This document shows positions 17,304 to 26,273 of a DNA stretch of 64,000 nucleotides, one piece after another. The notes below the pieces were generated by a model. That model saw only the letters and a list, made by a program, of their open reading frames with translations. It was not told where the DNA came from and ran no database searches. A program made the position numbers and the translations under genes. Each line of letters starts with the position of its first letter. The first letter of the stretch is position 1. Source of the stretch: Termitidicoccus mucosus (lineage in GTDB: Bacteria; Verrucomicrobiota; Verrucomicrobiia; Opitutales; Opitutaceae); the NCBI RefSeq assembly GCF_038725785.1, contig NZ_CP109796.1, positions 1,674,001 to 1,738,000 on the forward strand, read 5' to 3'.

Positions 17304-18959
17304 CTACTTGTGCCGGCCGTGGCGGATGATGTCCCAGATCACGTAAAGGCCGAGCATGGCGGATATCAGGTAGCCGACGACGCCCAGCGCGGGGTAGCCG
17401 AACAGATACGGCCTCACCTGCGTCGTCATCATCATCGACGAACCGACGATCAGCGAGCCGATCACCACGCCGAGCGTGATGCGGTTGGCGGCGGTCTTCA
17501 TCGCGTCGTCGATGTCCTCAAGGCCGCGGTGCTGGAGTTTTATGGAAAAGTCGTCGCGTCCCACCCGCCGCACGATCCGATACAATTCAGCGGGCAATTC
17601 CTGCACGCCGTTCGTGATCGAATGGAACATCTGCACCGTGCTTTTCCAGAGCGCGCGGGGCGAGGCGCGTTCCTTCTTCAACGCCACGATCACAGGGCGC
17701 GCCGCCGTGCGCAGCTCAAACCCGGGATCGAGCGTGCGCGCCGCCTCCTCGATCGAAAGCACCGCCTTGGCCATGAGCGAGTAGTCGCGCGTCATGTTGA
17801 TGCCGTTGCGCCCGAGCACATGCAGCACTTTCAGGATCGCCTGGCCGATCTCCTCGTGCCCGAGGCTTGAGTTGAAACTCTCGCGCAGCGCGAGCGTGAT
17901 GTCGCGCTCCATGCCGCGGTAGTCGATGCCGCCGTCGGGATCGCCGAGCGCCGAGGTGATTTGCACGATGCGCTCCGCGTCCTGGCCGAGCGCGGCCTGG
18001 AAAAGATCGGCCAGCGCGTAACGCAGCCGGCGCGTGAGGTGCCCGGCGAGGCCCCAGTCGAGAAAACACAGCCGTCCGTCCGGCGTGACAAGCAGGTTTC
18101 CGGCGTGCGGATCGGCGTGGAAAAATCCGCCGATCAACACCTGGTGCATGAGCGATTCCGCGCCGTTGCGCGCGATGCGGCGGCGCAACTCGGGGGCGAT
18201 TTTCACGCTGGTGATCGGCTCGCCGCCGATGCGCTCCATCACCAGCACGCGCCGCGTGCAAAGGTGCTCCGCGACCCACGGCGCATAAACGCGGTCGGGC
18301 ATCGTGTTGACCGCGTTGAAAAAACGCATGTTTCGCACCTCGTTGAGGAAATCGAGCTCGCGCAGCATTCCCTGGCGCACCTCCTCCACGGCGGACGGCA
18401 CGTTGTAAGGCTGGAGCGAGGCGATGCGCTGATGCGCCTGCGCGGCGAGCCACGCGAGCAGTTCCAAGTCCTCCTCGACGGGTTTTTGCAGGTTGGGCCG
18501 CTGCACCTTCACCGCCACTTCGCGGCCGTCGAGGAGTTTTGCGAGATACACCTGAGCGATGGACGCGCTTGCAATCGGCGTCTCGTTGAACTCGCCGAAC
18601 ACTTCGCCGATGTCCGCCTCGAGCTCGGTGGTGATGACCTCGCGCATCGCGGAAAACGGAAGCGCGGCGACGTGGCTTTGCAGCTTGCGCAGCTCGAGGA
18701 TCAGCGGCTGCGGCAGCATGTCGGGCCGCATGCTGAGGATCTGCCCGGCCTTCACGAAAGTCGGGCCGAGCTCTTCGAGCGCGAGGCGCGTGCGCTCCCA
18801 TTTCGGGCGCTGCGGGCCGCGGCGCTGCGGCACGAGGCGGCGCCACCACGCGTCCGACGGCTCGAGCTGGTCGAGCAGGTCGGCAAAGCCGTGCCGAGCC
18901 AGCACGGTGAAAATCTCCCGCGCCCGCCCGACGTGGGTGATTACCCCGAATGGTTTCAC
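17304..18959 (-). CDS. ABC1/UbiB-family atypical kinase
   Basis: ATP-binding protein of the UbiB/ABC1/COQ8 family, 551 residues, linked in other bacteria to quinone synthesis or lipid trafficking at the inner membrane. Signature pieces are LGPTFVKAGQILSMRPDMLP (the KxGQ region), FNETPIASASIAQVYLAKL (the Ala-rich loop), VAVKVQRPNL with the catalytic Lys, and HADPHAGNLL and FLDWGLAGHL for the catalytic and metal-binding loops. Two membrane helices end the protein (ITLGVVIGSLIVGSSM and GYPALGVVGYLISAML). It overlaps the upstream phasin-like gene by four bases (ATGA). Confidence 0.9.
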   Translation of the reverse strand: MKPFGVITHVGRAREIFTVLARHGFADLLDQLEPSDAWWRRLVPQRRGPQRPKWERTRLALEELGPTFVKAGQILSMRPDMLPQPLILELRKLQSHVAALPFSAMREVITTELEADIGEVFGEFNETPIASASIAQVYLAKLLDGREVAVKVQRPNLQKPVEEDLELLAWLAAQAHQRIASLQPYNVPSAVEEVRQGMLRELDFLNEVRNMRFFNAVNTMPDRVYAPWVAEHLCTRRVLVMERIGGEPITSVKIAPELRRRIARNGAESLMHQVLIGGFFHADPHAGNLLVTPDGRLCFLDWGLAGHLTRRLRYALADLFQAALGQDAERIVQITSALGDPDGGIDYRGMERDITLALRESFNSSLGHEEIGQAILKVLHVLGRNGINMTRDYSLMAKAVLSIEEAARTLDPGFELRTAARPVIVALKKERASPRALWKSTVQMFHSITNGVQELPAELYRIVRRVGRDDFSIKLQHRGLEDIDDAMKTAANRITLGVVIGSLIVGSSMMMTTQVRPYLFGYPALGVVGYLISAMLGLYVIWDIIRHGRHK

Positions 18960-19276
18960 GGCTCGCCCGTGCGGGTGGATTCGGCGGCGAGCTTGTGCTC
19001 AAGCAGGGCGACGCGCGACTCAAGCGCGGCGAGACGCTGCTTCACGTCGGCCTCGTTGCGGCCGAGAAGGTCCTTGATTTTCGACTGCAAGGACGAGCTC
19101 ACTTCCTCGAACTCGCGCTTGCCCTGCTCCGATATTTTCTCGGCCATGATGCGGGCGTCATTCGCGGAAATCTTGCCCTGCCGGACAAATTCCTCGAACA
19201 CCGCCTCCGCCTTTTCTTTCGTGATGACCACGGCGCCCACACCCGCCAGCAATGTTTTTTTGATGGTGTCGATCAT
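18956..19276 (-). CDS. Phasin-like coiled-coil protein
   Basis: A 106-residue helical protein beginning MIDTIKKTLLAGVGAVVITK, followed by the EKAEAVFEEFVRQGKISAND pattern seen in PhaF/PhaI-like granule-associated proteins, and ending in a heptad-rich coiled coil (RLAALESRVALLEHKLA). Such proteins are often encoded with ABC1 kinases. Here the stop overlaps the start of the UbiB-like gene, so the two are probably translationally coupled. A poly-hydroxyalkanoate role is not supported by any PHA gene in the window. Confidence 0.7.
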   Translation of the reverse strand: MIDTIKKTLLAGVGAVVITKEKAEAVFEEFVRQGKISANDARIMAEKISEQGKREFEEVSSSLQSKIKDLLGRNEADVKQRLAALESRVALLEHKLAAESTRTGEP

Positions 19277-19315
19277 AGGCCGCCCAGCCTGCCCGCGAAA
19301 CCGTCGCCCGCAACC

Positions 19316-20137
19316 TTAAAGCGGCCCGCACGCGGACTTGGCGGCAGAGGCCGGCGAGGACGCATTCGCGCCCGCGTTTGACTCCGTCCGCAGGGCGAGT
19401 TTCGCCCGGTCGTTCAACTCCGACTGCGCCCGGCTTTGCCGGTTCTTCCAGTTCGCCTTCAACTTGCGCAGGGGATATCCCTTGAATATCCAGAATTTCC
19501 TCCAGCGCGTGAAGCGCTCATAAAACACGATGAGTTCCGGCGGGGGCGGCTTCGAACACAGGCGCAGCCACCCCTTGCACACGGCGGAAACATCCGTGTT
19601 CACCATGATGCGGCGGATGAACCCCGGCCAGAAACGCAGGCGCAGCGCCGACTGAAAATCGATCACGCAGGGCTGTCCTTCGGGGCTGCAAAGGACATTG
19701 CTGAGATTGCGGGTGTCGAGATGCACCACACCTCGCTTGTGCATGGTCTTGGTCAGCTCATACCATTGCACGAAAAACGAGGCCGGCAGTGTCGCGTTTC
19801 TCTTCATGCGATCCGTCAGGGTCTCGCCTTCGATGAAGTCATACGACACCATGTAAGGCCCCAGCTTTCGGCAATTCCCCGCCACACCGGGCACTCCTTC
19901 CAGCATCGTCAGCATCAAGCACTCGCGCTGCACATAAAAACGCCCGAGCGTCCAGCGGAACCACCACGGACAATGCGAAAAGTCCTTCACCACCAAGTCG
20001 TGCCTTGCGTCTCGGTAACGATAAACATGTGCGTTTCCATACCTGCCGGCGCGCAGCAGTTTCAGGTTCCCGACCGAAAAGCGTTCGCCTGCATACCGGG
20101 CATTCAGCAGGATAATTATTTTTTCATTATTCCCCAT
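19316..20137 (-). CDS. Lipopolysaccharide-kinase-like protein
   Basis: A 273-residue protein with a eukaryotic-type kinase core of the WaaP/Kdo-kinase/RIO type. The lysine motif is HDLVVKDFSH, the catalytic loop HLDTRNLSNVL and the metal-binding loop VIDFQSALRL. There is no membrane segment. The C-terminal 60 residues are basic, then Ala/Ser-rich. Next to glycosyltransferase genes, a role in phosphorylating an LPS core or another surface glycan is a reasonable inference; a protein kinase cannot be excluded. Confidence 0.65.
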   Translation of the reverse strand: MGNNEKIIILLNARYAGERFSVGNLKLLRAGRYGNAHVYRYRDARHDLVVKDFSHCPWWFRWTLGRFYVQRECLMLTMLEGVPGVAGNCRKLGPYMVSYDFIEGETLTDRMKRNATLPASFFVQWYELTKTMHKRGVVHLDTRNLSNVLCSPEGQPCVIDFQSALRLRFWPGFIRRIMVNTDVSAVCKGWLRLCSKPPPPELIVFYERFTRWRKFWIFKGYPLRKLKANWKNRQSRAQSELNDRAKLALRTESNAGANASSPASAAKSACGPL

Positions 20138-20307
20138 GGATTTTCAGATAGGTTGGATGGTATTGGTGCGCGTTCAGATTTCTCCCGGCTGCATTGCTCG
20201 ATCCCCTCCGAGATGGAACGTCCCACAAACAAGAAGTTCCACGTCATCCGATCAGGAGAGCACTATCGCCTGAATCGGAAGGACAAAAAAGCCACGTGCC
20301 CGGATCG

Positions 20308-21543
20308 TCAAGAAATCTGCGCGCCGGCCTCCGGAAGCCGGCAGGCCGCCGCCCCGCCGGGATGCGCGCCCCCCTTCCCTTCCGTCAGCAACTCGATCAG
20401 CGCCCGCGCGTTTCGCGCCACGTCGAATCTCCGGCGAAAACACAGCGCCGCCCGCTCCGCCATCTCAGCCCGGCCCTCGCTCGTCAGCGCCGCCCAGCGT
20501 GCCAGCAGTTGCCGCGTGCCTGCGAGATCATCGGTCCCGACCAATCCCGCGCCATCCGCGACAATCTCGCGCCAGATGTTCACCTTGTCCGAAATCAGCA
20601 CCGGCACGCGGCACGCCAGCGCCTCGGCCACCGCTATCCCGAAATTCTCCTGGTGCGACGGGAGGACAAACGCCGCCGCCCGCCGAAACGCCCCCCACTT
20701 CAAATCGCCGGCCACCATGCCAGTCCAGGTCACCCGCTCCGCGATGCCGAGCTGCCCCGCCAGCGCGCGCATCTCGCTCCCGTACGTGTTGTCATCCGGG
20801 CCGGCGATGACCAGATGCCAGCGCGCGTGCTCCGGGTTTTTGCCCTTGTCCGCAATTTCCGAGGCAAAGGCGCGCAACAAAAGATCCACGCCCTTTTTCT
20901 CGTGGATGCGGCCCAAAAATAACAGGCACTGCCGCCCGTCTGTTTCCGGAAATTTCGCCCGGAACGCCGCCTCCTGCCGCGCCGCGTCATCCGGCGGCGC
21001 GCCCGTGCCGAACCCGATCACGCGCTCCCGGCAGCGATACAGCCAGAACGACTCCCGCGCCAACCGCCGCTCCTCCTCGCAAGTGAACAGCACCGCCTGC
21101 GCATCCCGCAGCACCCGGTAATCGCCCCACGGCCAATACAGCCATTTTTTCAGGTGCTTCAGCGGATAGGTGCGCTTGAACCACGGATCGAGCATCCCGT
21201 GGGTAAAAACGAAATACGGCGTTTCCGTCCCGCGCAAGGCCCGCCGCACCCCAAACGCGTGGTATTGCCAGATCCCGTCCACCACCACCGCATCGTAATC
21301 GTCGCGATGCGCGCGCAGCCACGGCACCAGCCGCGCCGAATAACCATAACTCCCCCGTCCCGGGCCGAGCGCGTGGCATGGCAGCGCAAACTCCCGCAGC
21401 CAAGGGGCGTCCGGCGCGTCGAGACAAGCCACCTCGATGCGATGCCCATCCCCGCCGTTTATCCGGGCAAACTGCCTCACGCCCTCAATGGGACCGCCCC
21501 CCGCGGGATTCACCGAACGAATGACATGCAAAATGCGCGACAT
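20308..21543 (-). CDS. Glycosyltransferase family 4 protein
   Basis: GT-B-fold glycosyltransferase of 411 residues that would add a sugar to a surface polysaccharide from a nucleotide-sugar donor. The N-terminal half starts ILHVIRSVNPAGGGPIEGVR; the donor-binding half has LLFLGRIHEKKGVDLLLRAF and the GT4 E-x7-E motif region FVLPSHQENFGIAVAEALA. ATG 21543 is chosen because the conserved N-terminus begins there, although the frame is open to 21663. It is divergent from the polyprenyl-phosphate sugar transferase gene. Confidence 0.88.
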   Translation of the reverse strand: MSRILHVIRSVNPAGGGPIEGVRQFARINGGDGHRIEVACLDAPDAPWLREFALPCHALGPGRGSYGYSARLVPWLRAHRDDYDAVVVDGIWQYHAFGVRRALRGTETPYFVFTHGMLDPWFKRTYPLKHLKKWLYWPWGDYRVLRDAQAVLFTCEEERRLARESFWLYRCRERVIGFGTGAPPDDAARQEAAFRAKFPETDGRQCLLFLGRIHEKKGVDLLLRAFASEIADKGKNPEHARWHLVIAGPDDNTYGSEMRALAGQLGIAERVTWTGMVAGDLKWGAFRRAAAFVLPSHQENFGIAVAEALACRVPVLISDKVNIWREIVADGAGLVGTDDLAGTRQLLARWAALTSEGRAEMAERAALCFRRRFDVARNARALIELLTEGKGGAHPGGAAACRLPEAGAQIS

Positions 21544-21855
21544 TGTGTGATTGTATAATACGAAAATAACCGGGCTGCGCTCCGCGCCCTTCGGGCAAGC
21601 ATGCCACCCGCCGCCCGGAGGCACGGCGAGCCAAACCCGTGCGCGCATATATTTTAGCAACAATTATACGCCGCAATCATCCGCCACAAAATGGCCATGA
21701 AATCAAATAATAGGTAAAAAATCAAACAACCATAAAACCATATTTTCCCCTAATAAACAACCCGGGGCCGCCCCTATTGTCCGTGGCGTCGCAACTGCTT
21801 AAGATATTAGCCACGTCGGAGCTGATTATTAATCTTAATAAACTCCGTCGGAAAC
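21544..21855. promoter_or_regulatory. AT-rich divergent control region with a palindrome
   Basis: This 312-base gap lies between two divergent polysaccharide genes and holds no gene. Its middle (about 21650-21770) is markedly AT-rich compared with the window. A palindrome TTATTAA-TC-TTAATAA lies at 21826-21841, 14 bases before the start codon of the sugar transferase gene, inside a less perfect CGGAG/CTCCG pair. It may be an operator or an upstream RNA hairpin; the binder is unknown. Confidence 0.45.
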
Positions 21856-23286
21856 ATGCTCAAGCACCGACAAGAAGGACTCACCACGCTGCATGGATTA
21901 TGCGTCACGCTCATCCTCGGCCTGCTTTTCATGCTCTGGGCCGACGTGATGAGGAAGACCGGATTCATCACCTTTTCCGCCAACGCCAATCTTCGCCTCT
22001 ATCTGCTTGCCGTGGTCGGCGGTGCGCTGCTCGGCTCGCGCCACTACCGGCCCGCCGGCAAGCGGCTCGGCTACCTCAGCTGGATGGAGATTCTCCAGAT
22101 CACGCGCCGCCAGCTTGTCCGCATCGCGCTCATTCTTTTCGCCGTCGCGTTCGCGACCAAGGACACCGACATCAGCCGCCTCTTTCTCCTCTCCTACCTC
22201 GCCGCCGCCACCGTCCTGCTCTACATCCTGAACGCCACCCTGCCCTCCGCGCTCTCACGGCTTTTCTTCAAGGCCAACACCGTCCGCACGCTCTTCATCG
22301 GCCCGCCTTCCGAGGTGCACCGGCTGCGCGGCTGGATCGTCCGCCAGGAACACCTCGGCGTCGAGCCGGTGGGCTACGTCTCCGACGAGGAGCCGCGCGC
22401 CGGGGACGCGGCGGGCGCCTCCGTCCTGCCCGCGCTGCCCCGCTTCGGATGCACCGGCGACCTGAAGGAGGTGCTCGCGGCGCATAATATAGCCCAGGTG
22501 GTGCTCCTCCAATTCTACGTCGACCGGGAGTATTCATCAAAATTAATACAAGCCGCCCAGGGCTTCGGCTGCCGGGTGAGAATATATAATAATCTCAGCA
22601 CCTATTACGACCATCCCGTCTCGGTGGAGGACGAGGGTGATTATACATTCTTCACGCTCAATGACGAGCCGCTCGAAAACCCGGTCAACCGCATTCTCAA
22701 GCGCGCGCTCGACATCGCCATTTCGCTGCCCGTGGTCGTGCTCGTCCTGCCGCCGCTCACCTTCTTTGTCTGGCTCATTCAGCGCATCCAGTCCACGGGC
22801 CCCATTTTTTATCCGCAACTCCGCTCCGGCATCAACAAGCGCCGTTTCCACATCTGGAAATTCCGCACCATGCACACCGCCTCGCAGACGAAGGAGCAGG
22901 AGCGCGTGCAGGCCCGGCAAGGCGACTCCCGGGTGTATCCCTTCGGACGCTTCCTTCGCCGCACCAGTCTGGACGAGATGCCGCAATTCATAAACGTGCT
23001 CATCGGCGAGATGAGCGTGTCCGGCCCGCGCCCGCACATGATCGAGCACGACGAGGAATTTGCAAAAATCCTGCGCAACTACTATTCACGCCACCACGTG
23101 AAGCCGGGCATCACCGGCCTCGCCCAAAGCATGGGGTTGCGCGGGGAAATTTCCGAGGTCGCCCTGCTTGAGAAACGCATTGGCTACGATCTGATCTATA
23201 TCAGCAAATGGTCGCTTTTGCTGGATATCAAAATCCTCTTTGCCACCGTCCGCCAGGTCATCTTCCCGCCAAAGACTGCCTACTAG
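21856..23286 (+). CDS. Undecaprenyl-phosphate sugar phosphotransferase (WcaJ-type)
   Basis: Membrane enzyme of 476 residues that starts exopolysaccharide repeat units by moving a sugar-1-phosphate, often glucose, to undecaprenyl phosphate. The N-terminal half has about four helices and a CoA-binding-like domain (RTLFIGPPSEVHRLRGW). The C-terminal bacterial sugar transferase domain has KRALDIAISLPVVV, FHIWKFRTMH, RRTSLDEMPQFINVLIGEM, SGPRPHM and KPGITGLAQ. The stop codon TAG at 23284-23286 uses the first base of the inserted IS element; the uninterrupted target CTAG would have given the same stop. Confidence 0.9.
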   Translation: MLKHRQEGLTTLHGLCVTLILGLLFMLWADVMRKTGFITFSANANLRLYLLAVVGGALLGSRHYRPAGKRLGYLSWMEILQITRRQLVRIALILFAVAFATKDTDISRLFLLSYLAAATVLLYILNATLPSALSRLFFKANTVRTLFIGPPSEVHRLRGWIVRQEHLGVEPVGYVSDEEPRAGDAAGASVLPALPRFGCTGDLKEVLAAHNIAQVVLLQFYVDREYSSKLIQAAQGFGCRVRIYNNLSTYYDHPVSVEDEGDYTFFTLNDEPLENPVNRILKRALDIAISLPVVVLVLPPLTFFVWLIQRIQSTGPIFYPQLRSGINKRRFHIWKFRTMHTASQTKEQERVQARQGDSRVYPFGRFLRRTSLDEMPQFINVLIGEMSVSGPRPHMIEHDEEFAKILRNYYSRHHVKPGITGLAQSMGLRGEISEVALLEKRIGYDLIYISKWSLLLDIKILFATVRQVIFPPKTAY

Positions 23287-24073
23287 GACCTGTTAGCACT
23301 ATTGAGGAGTAGCCAAGAGAGAGCGAAGGAGACGAAAGAGCGGAAGAGGACATCGAGCTTGTCGTAGCGGGTGAAGACGCGACGGAAGCCCTTGATGCGG
23401 CGGAAGAGGCGCTCGACGTGGTTGCGCTGGCGGTAAAGTGCCTGGTTGAGTTTCCAGGGTTTTCGACGCAACGGGTTGGGCGGGACGACAGGCTTGAAGC
23501 CGAGCAGGCAGGCCAAGCCGCGGGTTTCGTTGCCTTCGTAGGCCATGTCCATGGCCAGGGCGCATCCATGCCTCGGGCATCCCAACTCGCCAATCAGCTC
23601 GCGTCCCTCGGGTCCGTCGCCGTTCTGCCCGGGCGAGAGGCGGAAGCCGAGGGCATGGACATCATTCGCGGCAGCCAGATGAATCTTGGTGTTCCGGCCT
23701 CCTCGTGATTTGCCGATCGCCTGAGGCCCGTTTTTTTCTCCGCCCCGGTCCCATCGGGGTGGACCTTCACGCTGGTACTGTCCAGCGACACCACCTTCAG
23801 CTCCAGATGCACCAGCCCTTCCTTCTGCAGCCGCTCGAACACCCGGTCCCATACTCCGCTTTTGCTCCAGCGATTCATCCGCGTGTAGATCGTGTGCCAG
23901 TTCCCAAACCTCTCCGGCAATCTCCTCCATTTGCACCCGTTCTCCGCCACATACAGCACCCCGTTTAGAAAGCTCAGCACATCAATGCTCACATTGCCCC
24001 GCTCCACCGGCAGGCTGTCCTTGATTCTCTCCAGGTGTTCCTTCGTCAGTTCCATTCCCCTCCTCATACGCAT
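23283..24073 (-). CDS. IS5-family transposase, -1 frameshift product
   Basis: DDE transposase in two frames. Frame A (24073 down to 23594) has the N-terminal DUF4096-like part (NGCKWRRLPERFGNWHTIY) and the first catalytic Asp in VVSLDSTSVKVHPDG. Frame B (to 23283) has KNGPQAIGKSRGGRNTKIHL, the second Asp in DMAYEGNE and the final Glu in RNHVERLFRRIKGFR. A run of seven A on the coding strand (23737-23731) lies at the junction, and a -1 slip there joins the frames exactly. This is programmed frameshifting and not decay. The stop codon (23283-23285) lies outside the IS, in the target CTAG. Confidence 0.85.
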
Positions 24074-24109
24074 AAATCACCGTCAAGTGCAATTAATGTT
24101 AACACGCCC
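23286..24109 (-). mobile_element. IS5-family insertion sequence, complete
   Basis: An 824-bp element bounded by imperfect terminal inverted repeats: GGACCTGTTAGC at the left and GGGCGTGTTAAC (complement of the right end), with matches continuing inward. It is flanked by TA on both sides (23284-23285 and 24110-24111), as expected from insertion into CTAG with TA duplication. It encodes one transposase in two overlapping frames. Size, end sequence and target fit the IS5 family, probably the IS427-like group; the group assignment is from memory of family traits. Confidence 0.85.
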
Positions 24110-24480
24110 TAGCGCATTTTAGGTAATATCGCGGCCAGATTAGCCGGCCTAAAAATGTATCCACTTCCGCTGGCGATGCAGTCCATTTAAAATGCCCGAC
24201 CCGCCTCCGCCTGTTTCACTGCGCGGCGTTGTTGTCGGCAGGCTTCGCAAAACGATCCTCCTGCAAATCTCCCCCTTTTTGTCGCATGGATTTGGGATCT
24301 GCGGCAAAACTGCGGACCAGATGCCCCCCAGGCAGGCAAGCCGGGTCGAAAAATGTCCCTGCGCACAAATTGCCCTCCTCCGGCCATCTCCTGCCATCCG
24401 TTGCGCAAAGCTCAAAAAATGAGCCCCCTTGGGCAAGACATGCAGAGCGCCCGTCGCGTCCTTGTGGCATCCATGTAGCC
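24110..24480. other. Gap between IS and next gene
   Basis: These 371 bases hold no recognisable gene, RNA or hairpin. The first 60 bases are AT-rich and were continuous with the sugar transferase gene before IS insertion. The reading frame of the next gene is open back to 24229, but that part has no conserved character. Confidence 0.5.
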
Positions 24481-24969
24481 ATGCACGCGAGTACACTCCA
24501 CTCGCTTTCCCAACAGCGCCCCGCACTTCGTTTGCGATGGGAGGCTTTGTTGCGCGATGAACCCGTCAACTCCCCGCTCGCCCATCCCGACAGCCTCATC
24601 CACCTGATGGATTGGACGCTCGACAATTTTTTCGCCGAGCTGCGCCATCCGAGCACGCTTCCCGACGACATCCTTGTCGCTCCGCGCAATCCGCACGAGG
24701 CCGCGTTTGCCTCGCCGGACGACGCGGCCCTCTGTCCCTGCGCGCGCAATCCCTTCATCGCCTATTTCGCCACGGCCGAATGCGCGCTGGTCGAAATCCT
24801 CCTCCCGCTGCTTTCCGCCGATTCGCAGGCCGCCTCGCTCGCCACCGCCCGCGCGGCGCTCCAGCGCATCGCGCGCACGGAGATATCGACCTTCTGCGCC
24901 ATCTGCCAGCAACGCCACGACGACGGACGCTGCACGGCCGGCCACGCCGCCGCCGGCTCATCGCGCTGA
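24481..24969 (+). CDS. Hypothetical cysteine-rich protein
   Basis: A 162-residue soluble protein that I do not recognise. It has WTLDNFFAELRHPS in the middle, CPCARNPFIAYFATAECALVE after it and CAICQQRHDDGRCTAGH at the C-terminus. The Cys/His spacing there could bind a metal. The ATG at 24481 is chosen because the upstream 84 codons look unlike protein. Its end overlaps the end of the convergent AraC-type gene by 12 bases. Confidence 0.5.
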   Translation: MHASTLHSLSQQRPALRLRWEALLRDEPVNSPLAHPDSLIHLMDWTLDNFFAELRHPSTLPDDILVAPRNPHEAAFASPDDAALCPCARNPFIAYFATAECALVEILLPLLSADSQAASLATARAALQRIARTEISTFCAICQQRHDDGRCTAGHAAAGSSR

Positions 24970-25884
24970 CACCACCGCATGCAGTTGCTCGCGATAAGCC
25001 GAAGGCGAGCACCCCTCCAGCTTGCGAAACACGCGGTTGAACTGCGACAACGACTGGAATCCCGCCTCGAACGCCGCCTCGCTCACGCGCTTGTGCGGGT
25101 TGAGCAGCAGGTTTTTCACCTTTTCCACCCGCACGCGCGCCAGATAATCGGTGAACGTCATGCCGGTGGACTTCTTGAACATCTTGCAGAAATAAAACGC
25201 GCTCGTGTTCACCGCCTGCGCCACCTGCGCCAGCGTGAGATCGTCATCCTGATGCTCCGCGATGTACACGCGCGCCTTGCTGATGACCGGCGACTCCGCA
25301 TGCTCTTCCTGCACCATGAGCTGGTTTCCGAGCGAGGCCAGATGCTGCGCGAACACCGACAACAGCCGCAAAATCGACTCATATTGCTTCTTGGTGATGA
25401 CCCGCGTCTGAAAATAAGCCTCCTCGACCGTCTTCATGTCGATCTGCGATCCCCAGCGCATCAATTGGCTCGCCACCTTCGCAAACTGGCCTGGAGTAGG
25501 TTGATGCAAGAAAATCTGCCCCGTCTGCAAAAACGCCACCAAGTTTTCCCCCACGCGGATCGGCACCGCCGAGTCGCACATTCCCGCGAAACACTTTAGC
25601 GAACTCGGGCCGAGTTGCGCCTCCTGCTCGACCTTGCGCTGGAGTTGCAGGCACTCGGCGCACGTGTGGTTTGTCCGCGCCATCAACGCGCAAAACGGTC
25701 CCTGCTTCGGATCGTCGTGATGCGGCAAATCGAGCGCATCGAGCGGACGCAGGCTCAGCGGCAGGCCAGTCGCCTCGCGGAAGGCCTGCTCATAATCGCG
25801 GTAGATCTGGGATTGCCTGAGCTGGGCAACCATCGCGCGGCTACGTTTGGCTGGATTGTCCAATACGTCCATAGGTTCACTCAT
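24958..25884 (-). CDS. AraC-family regulator with PocR sensor domain
   Basis: Transcription factor of 308 residues. The N-terminal PocR domain (about residues 20-190), a PAS-like sensor of small carbon compounds, has the Cys-rich segments NHTCAECLQLQ and CFAGMCDSAVPI and the VGENLVAFLQTGQ strand. The C-terminal AraC double helix-turn-helix (about 205-305) has LTLAQVAQAVNTSAFYFCKM and VSEAAFEAGFQSLSQFNRVF. No obvious target gene adjoins it. The ATG at 25884 is the first good start. Confidence 0.88.
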   Translation of the reverse strand: MSEPMDVLDNPAKRSRAMVAQLRQSQIYRDYEQAFREATGLPLSLRPLDALDLPHHDDPKQGPFCALMARTNHTCAECLQLQRKVEQEAQLGPSSLKCFAGMCDSAVPIRVGENLVAFLQTGQIFLHQPTPGQFAKVASQLMRWGSQIDMKTVEEAYFQTRVITKKQYESILRLLSVFAQHLASLGNQLMVQEEHAESPVISKARVYIAEHQDDDLTLAQVAQAVNTSAFYFCKMFKKSTGMTFTDYLARVRVEKVKNLLLNPHKRVSEAAFEAGFQSLSQFNRVFRKLEGCSPSAYREQLHAVVSAR

Positions 25885-26113
25885 TCAGCCGTCATTTCAA
25901 ATGACAACACGTAAAAAGCCCGCCAATGAGCCCGCTGCGATTATTCAAAACCCTTCTGCCCTTCTTCAGCGTTCGTAACACCGGGCATGCGGCCAAGGCT
26001 CTGCAATCCTCGATATCCGAAAGATTTTCCATTGACCCGGGCGCGGAGGGCATCCTTATTTCAGCCCCTTACTCGCCGGAAGCAGCGCGAAGCGCCGTGG
26101 ACGGAACCCATCT

Positions 26114-26201
26114 GGAGAGGTGGCAGAGTGGTCGAATGCGCGCGCTTGGAAAGCGCGTATACCGCAAGGTATCGGGGGTTCGAATCCCCCCCTCTCCGCC
26201 A
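26114..26201 (+). tRNA. tRNA-Ser (GGA anticodon)
   Basis: An 88-base tRNA with a long variable arm, as expected for serine. The acceptor stem pairs GGAGAGG (26114-26120) with CCTCTCC (26191-26197); discriminator G and an encoded CCA follow. The anticodon stem CGCGC/GCGCG encloses TTGGAAA with GGA at 26148-26150, which reads UCC and UCU. The T arm is GGGGG-TTCGAAT-CCCCC. A degraded integrase gene begins 73 bases downstream on the same strand, so the 3' part of this tRNA is the probable attachment site of a mobile element. Confidence 0.97.
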
Positions 26202-26273
26202 AGGTTCCACTTGATTATCAGGTAGTTACGCTGAAGGCTCTTGGATTTGACAGGTTGACGTGGCAAATCCTGC

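Noticed and set aside
23283-24073. Transposase as a frameshifted pseudogene
   Set aside because: The A7 site gives a precise -1 join, both frames are intact and the element's ends and TA duplication are complete, which indicates programmed frameshifting.
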